From positions 95,129,189 through 95,193,188 of the forward strand of contig OV884009.1 in the NCBI GenBank assembly GCA_930367205.1: 64,000 bases of DNA, written 5' to 3'. The notes beneath the pieces are model-generated. The model searched no databases, had not been told where the DNA came from, and worked only from the letters and a program-made list of their open reading frames with translations. A program made the position numbers and the translations under genes. The stretch comes from Acanthosoma haemorrhoidale. Taxonomy: Eukaryota > Arthropoda > Insecta > Hemiptera > Acanthosomatidae. Of this stretch, positions 56,151 to 64,000 are shown in pieces; positions within the stretch are counted from its first letter, which is position 1; every line of letters starts with the position of its first letter.

Positions 56151-59100
56151 CTTATGTATGTAATTTTTTTTCTATTATAATTTAACAATCCCATCTCAGC
56201 AGTGGTGGTTTAAGCCAAGGATTATTGATCTGAGCCTCACAAGAAATATTCTGAATCTATCAAGACTCATTTCCCTTCCTTATTTAAATTCCAACCAAAA
56301 CCTATTGATTTTCCACATAAAATAAATTACTAAAAATCCTTTCTCCCTGAAATTCCACTTCAAAAAACCCAACTGGAAAGTTTTAAAAATTTTCAGATAA
56401 ACAGATTTATATTGACCATCCATTAACCATTCATTAGATATTGACTAAAATTGGTCAAATTCAATATGTTTAACTTACAAATTAAATATATTTTTAGCAA
56501 TCTACAATAATAGCTCCTTACTCCATAAATTCTATTAATTTATTATTACGTACACAAAAAATATTAACAGAAAATTAAAAAACATAAATCCACTGGTGTT
56601 AGTTACAACCAAATAAACACAATATTTTTTTCTTTGGGTGCAAAAATACTGTGTAGATCTAACCAAAACATGAAGCTAATATCTCAGAGACTCCAACTGC
56701 TATTTTTTTTAAATATTGAATTTGCAATTGGGTAGTATTGCTTTGCTGGGTCACCCTGAACCTTAATCCCACGAATCAAAGATAATGGATTAATGATAAA
56801 GAGTTTGAACTAAAGCAAAAAATTTATTATTTTTCCAAAATCGGTTCCGCAAGCAAGTTGACTATAATTATTAATTTAAACAATCCAAAAAACCCAACAA
56901 TCAGTCTTTTGTCCTGTCTAACCAAAAACGTAAATCGTTTGCTATTCTCTTTGGACGACTTCTTCAGCTTCTTATGGAAATATTGGAAAAGAAACCTTTC
57001 GAACGGTTCTCCGAAAATTCTAAACTCGGTAATAAATTATCCTGTTTTGGCAACTCAACACTCTCTTGACCAGAGCTATAGATGAAACAAGATTGAAAAT
57101 CAAGTGTGCATACGAGAAGCCTCACAGTCCAATTTCTCCTGCATCTCTTGGAACCATTCTCCCTAAATATTAATAAGCTATTATAAAGAGTCAATCTTAC
57201 CGTGCAAACAGTATCCGACCTCTAAAGTTGAACAATGAATTTTTTTAGTCAAATTAACAAAAAGCAGAATTATTAGCTTCCCATTTTAAACTTAACAGTA
57301 ACCTGACAAAAAATGTAGGGACAACAAACTAGTTAAAACTTTCAGCAAAAAGAAAATTATTATATCTCTCAATAAACACTACAATAACATTCCTTGACAC
57401 AGACACTGGCCACCATCCTGGAAAATATCATAAATCATTATGATACCTAAACCAAACAAAGACCATGCAAACAAATATAGGAAGCTACATACTAATCGGT
57501 ATTTTGAACATTTTCTCAAAAATATTCGAAAAAATTATACTCCAAAGGGTCACAAATCACATAGATGTTAATAATTAATGAGTCGCACAGCTTGCAAGGT
57601 TAACAGACTATATAACCAAAGCTACCCTTACTTTCACAAACCACGTAACAATAAATCCAACAAAACTACCCCTGAAAACAATGTAACAGATTTAATTTAC
57701 TTATATATATCTGTGGTGGGGGTGAAAAAGCGGAGAACCCAAGTTATCTGAAAAATGAGCTAACCCCACCTACAGGTCTCTTTTGTTCTGGTCTGTGTTG
57801 GGTGAAATTGGTAAAATTTGATTCCATTGCGTGAGGAAGAATTTCTAATGTGAAGTTTAAGGTAAGATAATTTTGTTGGTTAAACTTTAGTAACTGGATT
57901 TGTCCAGTCCTCCTTTTTTATGTGTAGCACTGGAAAAATGGTTTATCTACTTAACCTTTTTTTCACAAATGGGATTTGAATTGAAAATAAGGTGTCATTT
58001 TAACTGCTTTTTTTTTATTAGCCTAAGAAATTCAGTATAAACTTTCATTCTATTTGTTGTCTCTTTGTGACTGTCAGCGATCAACAAAAGCTTAAAGTGA
58101 GGTACCTCTACCTGACATATGCTTGGGGCTATACTAGGTGAGAGTTTTTAATTTTAGTTGTTTTTTTGACAGTGCAGATCATAGAGACTATAAATGGGGC
58201 TGAATGTTATGTAGAAACAGTTAAAATTCTGTATCGTTACAATGTATGGTGTGGGCATTCCACATCATTAGTCTTATAATTTTGGTACCCAATGTCAAAA
58301 CCCAATAAATAAAATAAAAAGTAACATGATGTGGCACCTGTAAGTAAAATATTTGTTTTAATTTGACTTGTTATGGTTTGTATTAATTATGGAGAGATAT
58401 TAATGTAAACAGATTATCAGCAGTATTGTGTTGGTTGTCACCGAGAGTGGATATGTATTAATTAACATGTGACAAATTGTTGGTGAATATATTTCTATTG
58501 TGCTGTGCAGTGGTGTAATAAAGTGTTCTGATTAACTTAATAATGAGCAAGTAATTTATAACAGAGAAACATATTGTCCATTAGTCAAGGAATGAAAGTA
58601 CTTCTTCAATTACAATAAATATTTTTAACATACAGTCATCAGCTGCTGTCAAATTAGGTTCAATATATTTTTAAATTTCAAAGCAATATTATTAAAATTA
58701 AACAAACTATACACTTTTAATGGCTTTAAAATAATCTGTTATGGACGGCTCACTTACACACTTTCCTTCTTTGAAGTTTTTTCGAATCCTTTTTGTGTCA
58801 GGTTTTCGGTTCTAATTTTTTAATAGATTATTTTATTACCAATCAAGTATTTAGTATACAATCTTGCTGGAAAGAATGGTTATGATAGTTTATGCTTATA
58901 CTGATTGACTCTATATAATACAAACTGCAGTTAATATTCAGAAATGAGCTCATACAATTATCTAATCTCTATATCTACCTTTCTTAGTCCCCCACCATTT
59001 CTTCTCCTAACCATCTAACTTAATCTCCCACTTCTGCTTTCTCTCTCTCTCTCTTCAGATTAATGTAATTTCAACTGGTTGGGAGTAAATTTCTCTTACC

Positions 59101-61007
59101 TCATGCCTAGTCTGGCTTCCCATTAGTTGGTAAGGTGGGTCACACCCTTTCAAATACCCACCAAGTCAATTCATTTGATAATTCCACTAAAACTGCTATC
59201 TGGGACTGACAGTTCATGCCTATGTTTATTGTCAACAAAAATTAAACCTTGCACCTTCTGGCATTTCTTGTTACGCTTTTTTAAGGTTATGACAGGATAA
59301 ACAATTAGGGACAGCTAATAAACTTATTGCATCCATTCCTCAGTGATCTATAGTATCCCTTTGTGGGGCACCCAGAATTCGGAAACGTGTCACATCCTTT
59401 AATCTATCACACTATAAACAGTCAAAGTGAGGGGCAGGGAGGTTCCTCAACTGTTGATACTGTGATATTTATTTTTATGACTGATGATTTTAGTTTTTTT
59501 CTTTTAGCCTGAATATTTGTGTTAGGCGATATAACTACTTTTGGTGACACTGTGATTTAATTTTAATGGTTAGTGAGATATCAAAGTTATCTCACTTTAC
59601 TTTTACAATTACCATGATCAATTAGTTTCTTCTAAGTTGATATTTTTGATAATTTTAACAGAGGCAATTAAACATCTTACATAAGTAGTAAGTAAAGATC
59701 TTCATCCACACAGGTTAACATATATATTTTATATACAGTACATTAGATGTATCAGTGTTCTAACACCAACTGTATACAAAAATTAAAGCAAGGAGAAACA
59801 CATTAATCACGATAATTAACAAGGCAAAGTGGGTGATACATTTACACAAGTATGATTTACATGACATTGATTTTAATGGTTAGTGATTTATCATACTTGC
59901 ATAAATAAATCACGTTTCCTAGTAAATTATAGTGCTTATTGAAATATCTTCTTGTTATTTTTAGATACTGATGATACCAGGGACATCATAATGTCTAATT
60001 TATGTATATCAAATGTAGGTGTTCTATAAGTTTGAGGATCTACTTGATCTTTTCCTTATTTTCTCTGAATCTCTACATATCTTTTTACTAAAATCATTTT
60101 TAAAAAACCTGGGTAAATTCCAAGAAACCAAACAGTGAAACCTGTTTTCAAAGAGTTCCTGGGCAGTTTCTGACCATTCATATTGACACAGTGGCTGTTT
60201 CTGAGGACAATATTATTTCACATCAAGCATCTAATAGTATAACTGGAGGTTCTTAACGGGGTAGAAACTTGGGGGTACCAACTAGAAACATCAAGTGCTG
60301 ATGGGTTAAATACTGAATTGAAATTTTGAAAGAGGGTCAGTCTCCTGAGATGATATTTTCATATAGGCTAACTTAAAATGTGTCCTGTGTGAAATCAATT
60401 ATTTCCTGTAAAGCTTAAATTGGTATATGCAACTACACAGTAACAATTCTACTTTTGTTGTTGATTCTTGAAACAAAGCAAGTTAAAATTATCATGTTCC
60501 TTATTCTAGTCAATATTCCTTCAGTTATGGTAGGTAGTAAGTAATGGTACTTAGCACAGTAAGTAGAGAAAAGTGGCAAATCTGAGGCTCTGAGGGAGTG
60601 TTGGGAAGGGGGAAGTCTTTTGATTCAAACAAGGCAGTTCTTTCAAGCCATATGTGCACCTTCAAGTTTCTTCCTGCTTCTCTCATGACTATAATCATAT
60701 TTTAGATCAATCAATCAATAGATTTTATTTTATTTTTGATCCTAGTTAACGTATAAATAGACTTTCAGATATTATAATTTTGAGATATAAATGATTAAAG
60801 TTAAAAAGTATGATGAAGTAATCATTCAGAATTATAATCAGATTAATGCTTTAAAACTGTTTATTAAGTAAAAATTATCAATATACTAAAATAGATATTT
60901 TAATATCTGCTCATTAAATCTAAAAATCAAACCAAAATTGCTGGAAATAAATTGCAATGTAAATATTTCTAAAAAACGTTATATTTGATTACACGCAACA
61001 AACTAAC
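56151..61007. other. GCN2 6.8-kb intron, no gene recognised
   Basis: A long AT-rich stretch. 57,710-58,200 and 59,040-59,460 are somewhat GC-richer, with no recognisable coding or RNA motif. A short frame at 57085-56858 has no domain. The donor of the exon at 61008 follows on the + side. Confidence 0.45.
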
Positions 61008-61117
61008 TTATCTTTGGTGAGGGTCCTTATTCTAGCAAACCCTGAGTCTGATTCCTTCAATAATACAATTATTGGTATACCAACATTCTTGCAGTTGTTT
61101 TGAATTTGTTCTAGTGT
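61008..61117 (-). CDS. Gcn2: GCN2 exon: anticodon-binding-like strand region
   Basis: The acceptor CATTACAG precedes 61117 and a weaker donor, GTTAGT, follows 61008. It encodes TLEQIQNNCKNVGIPIIVLL, then KESDSGFARIRTLTKDK. It corresponds to the GCN2 segment around EELQEYCR..G.P..ALVSDK..VKVKSFEK. It leaves 2 nt (AA) that are completed by the first A of the exon 6.8 kb downstream, giving RTLTKDK-FYEKKV. That continuity supports the long intron. Confidence 0.83.
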
Positions 61118-61213
61118 CTGTAATGAACACAAAAAAACATCATTTTTCTTATTCTAACAATATTTATTCCCAGATATAACATAAATTGAATTCATATTAT
61201 CTCATAATCTGAC

Positions 61214-61436
61214 CTCCATTGATTCCACAAATGATATATTTATTCCACATTTCCACAAATCTCTTAAAAGAGACAGTTTATCATGTGACATGGAACTTTC
61301 TCCAATCGCACACACCACAGCATCTATATAAGATTTCTTATCTTGATCATCCAAACAAACTATTAATTTGTCAATTGACATCGTAAAACCAATAACAAAT
61401 TGATTTCCTTTGCCATCATCTCTAGAAATGGTTTCC
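61214..61436 (-). CDS. Gcn2: GCN2 exon: end of HisRS-like catalytic fold and start of C-terminal subdomain
   Basis: The acceptor GTTTTTAG precedes 61436 and the donor GTCAGA follows 61214. It encodes ETISRDDGKGNQFVIGFTMS, IDKLIVCLDDQDKKSYIDA and VVCAIGESSMSHDKLSLLRD, then LWKCGINISFVESME. The pattern GFTMSIDKL..VCAIG..SMS....LLRDLW..GI aligns with the GCN2 HisRS/anticodon-like region (SLG..SMS...L...LW..GI in vertebrates). The exon is open throughout its 223 nt and exits in phase 0. Confidence 0.88.
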
Positions 61437-62112
61437 CTAAAAACATAAAAGTTAAAATTTTCAATATGGTACTAGATTGATTTTCTTTTTTCTATTAAAA
61501 ACTGTATACATTTATTATTCAATGCCTCTACCAGCAATACAATTTAAGCAATTAAATAAGTGTAAAAAAGTTTAAGCAATTAAATGCTACTCCACTGTGG
61601 AGCATGAGATCTCAACATAAGCTTGAATTTGTTAATGAAAATATATCTCTTCAATATTGCAAAAACTGTCATTGAAAATGGAGTCAACATTTACTGAGGA
61701 TTTATGGCAAATGATCTGTAAAACATATTAATCCAACCATTTACCAGTGAATACTACCTCTCCACACTCATTAACTCTCTCTCCCCCCCCCTCTCTCTCT
61801 CCCCCTCTCTCTCATTCCATTTTTCCCCACTGATCACGAATCCGGTTTTTTTTTTTTTTTAAATTATGCCCAGTTGTCACGAATAGCTTCAGGGAGCCCG
61901 TTAGTTTGGCAGTTTCCTAGAAAATTTAAGTGGAGTTTTTCAAAAACACCTTTCAGTACATTTTGAATTGTTTTATAAAGTTAAATTAAAAATTTTGCTT
62001 CTCATTTTTTCAGTGATAAGAGATTATACTTAACTGAGAAAAAAAACTGTTGAACTAATAAATATTTTTAATCTAGTACAATACTATAAATTCAATTGTA
62101 ATTTGTACTTAC
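61437..62112 (-). other. GCN2 intron
   Basis: A 676-bp intron between two GCN2 exons, AT-rich, with a CT microsatellite and a poly(T) tract near 61,847-61,860. No other feature. Confidence 0.7.
61774..61813. repeat. (CT)n-rich simple repeat
   Basis: A CT/C-rich tract of about 40 bases in the intron between the first two visible GCN2 exons. Confidence 0.9.
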
Positions 62113-62273
62113 TTTAGCTGTTCTGGTAAATTATCATATCTTCCTCCACTCAAAAGAATGGTACGTTCTAGATCTTTTGTTCTGTTTGCATGATGAGTAC
62201 AAATAACTTGTAACATTAACCCAGAATAATAATGTGCATTCTTTATATGTCCCAAAGAGACCAATACAGGGCA
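62113..62273 (-). CDS. Gcn2: GCN2 exon: HisRS-like domain with GGRYD motif
   Basis: On the - strand the acceptor ATTTCAG precedes 62273 and the donor GTAAGT follows 62113. It encodes CPVLVSLGHIKNAHYYSGLM, then LQVICTHHANRTKDLERTIL and LSGGRYDNLPEQL. GGRYD is the conserved motif of class II HisRS-like folds, and the YYSGLMLQV..GGRYD arrangement matches GCN2 proteins. It exits in phase 2 (AA) and the next exon supplies G to complete Lys. The upstream exon was not found before the window edge. Confidence 0.87.
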
Positions 62274-62739
62274 CTGAAATAGTTAAAAATCAACAATTTA
62301 CAGTCCTATTACTAATGCACATTAATTGAAATAAAGCCTTTAAGAAACTATAGCACATAAAATAAATTACAATACAGCACAAACATATATTACAAAATAA
62401 GCAGAACACTATTGATAAACAAAGATAAATGAAATGAATTGCTTTGTTTGTACATGTCTGTTTAGGACTATTATGAATAAACTTGATTATATTAACCATT
62501 CTCAATTCCTTTTGGTATTTAATAAAGGTTTGTTTTTGAACAACAATCACTGGATTGTTGTATTAACTAGTCAATTATAACAGTAAAAGTAAATTATTTC
62601 CACTATAAACATAGTGGTGGAGGAAGCTTCAATTATTATTATTATTACTATTAAAAGTAACCCAGTAGCTGGCTAGACCATTGTATTTATTGACGCCCTG
62701 CATACTCATCAGGAAATGAGGTACGTTACAATTACCAAC

Positions 62740-64000
62740 GTACAACATGGCCAGCAAAAGAGTTGCCCAACAGAAAAAGAGGCTCAACAATATTGGAATC
62801 TGGGAAAAAGAAAAATTCTACAAGAAAGACGCATATTGGTTAGAAAATATAATGTCTGGGATATCAGACCTCTTAAGTAACCAGCATCAGCAAAGAAAAT
62901 GTAACAAATGCTGTAAAGCGAATGAAGAACTGGAAAGCAGGCCAAATAAACTCCAAAACTATATTTCAGCAATCTCTTGTTTGGTGCTTTACTATCAGGA
63001 GCTTCTAACAGGTGAGTCATAATCTATCAGATACCCAAGGGAAGCAAAGAAACACTTGGAGCTGAGGATCACAGACCTATACATGCCTCAGTTTTATGTA
63101 TCAACTGTTCCCCTCCATAAGAAGCAAAAAAAATTAACCATCACCTTTGCACAAACAAGATTATGGCCAAAAAGCAGCTGATAAAAAGAAAAATTTAAGA
63201 GGATGCGAGGAACTGTTGCTCATAGATACGTTTATTTCCTCTCACATAACTTAAAGGGCTCAGCATATAGCCATAGCTTGGATGGATTATTGCAAGGCCC
63301 ACATGATTGGCTCTAAAATATTTTAAATCTATAAAGTAGACCACACAATAATAGATCTATTAAAATGTCTCACACAATTATGGAAATTTACATTATCATA
63401 AGGTCATATTATATGTAAACAAACAAGCTATGATCCGAGCTTTAGTGATCTCATATCCATAAAGCGTGGTATTTTTCAAGGAGATTCTCTTAGTCCCCTT
63501 TGGTTATGTCTGGCTCTTAACCCACTCAGTAGGCTGCTAAATTTTAGCAAGTGATATGCAATTAACAATGAAATCAAGCTGCCTCACTCATTCTACATGG
63601 ATGACTTCAAACTATGTGCCAAAAAAGGTAATGAATTAAGAGCCCATCTGAAAGTGGTAAGAGTTTAAAGCGAAGACATAAAAATAAAACTGGGTATAGA
63701 AAATAAAGCGGTGTTATTTGCTTAAAAAGGCAAACAAGTAAAAGCAGATATTATAGAAATTTCTGAAGATGCAATTATTGGTCAGCTTGTAACGACTGAT
63801 TCTTATAAATAGTTAGGAATGCCTCCATTGTTGAAATTGAAAAAAGATCCAAAGAAGTCTTTCGAACAAGAGTTTAAATATCGCTATAGTACATAGTATA
63901 GTTTAAATAAAGTTTATAACAAGGTGGAAATATAGTTAAACCTTTAAATACATGGCCTTTAATTTATTTATGACCATGAGGCATTGGATTGCTATGTCTA
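62740..64000 (+). mobile_element. Degraded LINE reverse transcriptase running off the right edge
   Basis: The first frame (62747-63022) reads MASKRVAQQKKRLNNIGIWE and a Cys-containing, basic part. Later pieces across frames read GDSLSPLWLCLALNPLSRLL (GDSLSPL motif) near 63,480-63,540. FYMDDFKLCAKKGNELRAHL follows at about 63,590-63,650, where YMDD is the catalytic pair. A LGMPPLLKLKKDPKKSF-like end follows after 63,800. The LCLALNPLSRLL and YMDD.KL(Y/C)AK pattern matches R2/R4-like and related non-LTR RTs. Stops are frequent. It lies opposite to GCN2, probably in another of its introns. Confidence 0.72.

Larger units (their letters stand above)
45370..62273 (-). other. Gcn2: GCN2 (eIF2-alpha kinase 4) gene, 3' portion (six exons)
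   Basis: On the - strand, exons 62273-62113, 61436-61214, 61117-61008, 54162-53982, 53892-53735 and 45498-45370 join with consistent phases. They encode the C-terminal half of the HisRS-like domain and the C-terminal dimerisation/ribosome-binding domain of GCN2. GCN2 senses uncharged tRNA through the HisRS-like domain and phosphorylates eIF2-alpha under amino-acid starvation. Recognisable pieces are LLSGGRYDNLPEQL, SSMSHDKLSLLRDLWKCGI, VGIPIIVLLKESDSGFARIR, SEKLNHSAKRRYESQ and VKIEILATTF. The RWD, pseudokinase and kinase domains would be encoded right of the window. HisRS itself is less likely because the region after the HisRS fold matches the GCN2 tail. Intron sizes are 0.68, 0.10, 6.8, 0.09 and 8.2 kb. 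The final exon has a frame problem. Confidence 0.85.

Noticed and set aside
1..64000. CRISPR array, bacterial operon, phage or biosynthetic cluster
   Set aside because: No regularly spaced repeats, ribosome-binding-site-led gene runs or long adjacent frames. The window is eukaryotic.

Overview
The window looks like AT-rich nuclear DNA of an insect or other arthropod. It has spliced genes with multi-kilobase introns, canonical GT..AG junctions, no operon structure, and dense remnants of arthropod-type transposons (mariner, piggyBac, Jockey/RTE/R1-type LINEs, BEL/Pao and Ty3/gypsy pieces). Long introns suggest a large genome, perhaps a hemimetabolous insect; the species is not determined here.

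Two host genes are supported. On the + strand, six exons between 1,399 and 30,728 encode the C-terminal 402 residues of a Nova/Pasilla-type KH-domain splicing regulator: the 3' half of KH1, a complete KH2, an alanine/glycine/asparagine-rich spacer and a complete KH3. The 5' exons lie left of the window. On the - strand, six exons between 62,273 and 45,370 encode the C-terminal half of the HisRS-like domain and the C-terminal domain of GCN2 (eIF2-alpha kinase 4). The kinase and N-terminal exons lie right of the window. The genes are convergent, with about 14.6 kb between the two stop codons. The last GCN2 exon carries a one-base frame problem in an A7 run.

Almost everything else is intron or intergenic DNA with degraded mobile elements. 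In order these are: a LINE scrap (1.1 kb), Jockey-type LINE pieces (4.1-6.6 kb), an internally deleted piggyBac element with TTAA ends (6.9-8.9 kb), a possible 0.9 kb TIR element (10.6-11.6 kb), a dead mariner (15.7-17.0 kb), a Jockey scrap (19.5 kb), a BEL/Pao scrap (22.6 kb), an endonuclease-only LINE scrap (23.8 kb), an R1-type LINE (26.5-27.7 kb), two copies of a possible SINE (27.9 and 34.0 kb), a second and unrelated non-autonomous piggyBac element (31.6-32.2 kb), a 167-bp tandem duplication (32.6 kb), an RTE-type RT, a satellite-like array and a Jockey ORF1/endonuclease (40.4-42.7 kb), a tRNA-derived SINE (43.1 kb), a gypsy RNase H piece (43.7 kb), a possible LTR (44.7 kb), two copies of one LINE family (46.6 and 55.6 kb), and a LINE RT running off the right edge (62.7-64.0 kb). 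Every transposase or RT reading frame is broken, so none looks active.

No rRNA, intact tRNA, CRISPR array or bacterial-type operon was seen, and I found no convincing novel multi-gene system. The best leads are the GCN2 terminal-exon frame break, the two piggyBac families with palindromic subterminal repeats, and the unexplained TIR and satellite-like repeats.
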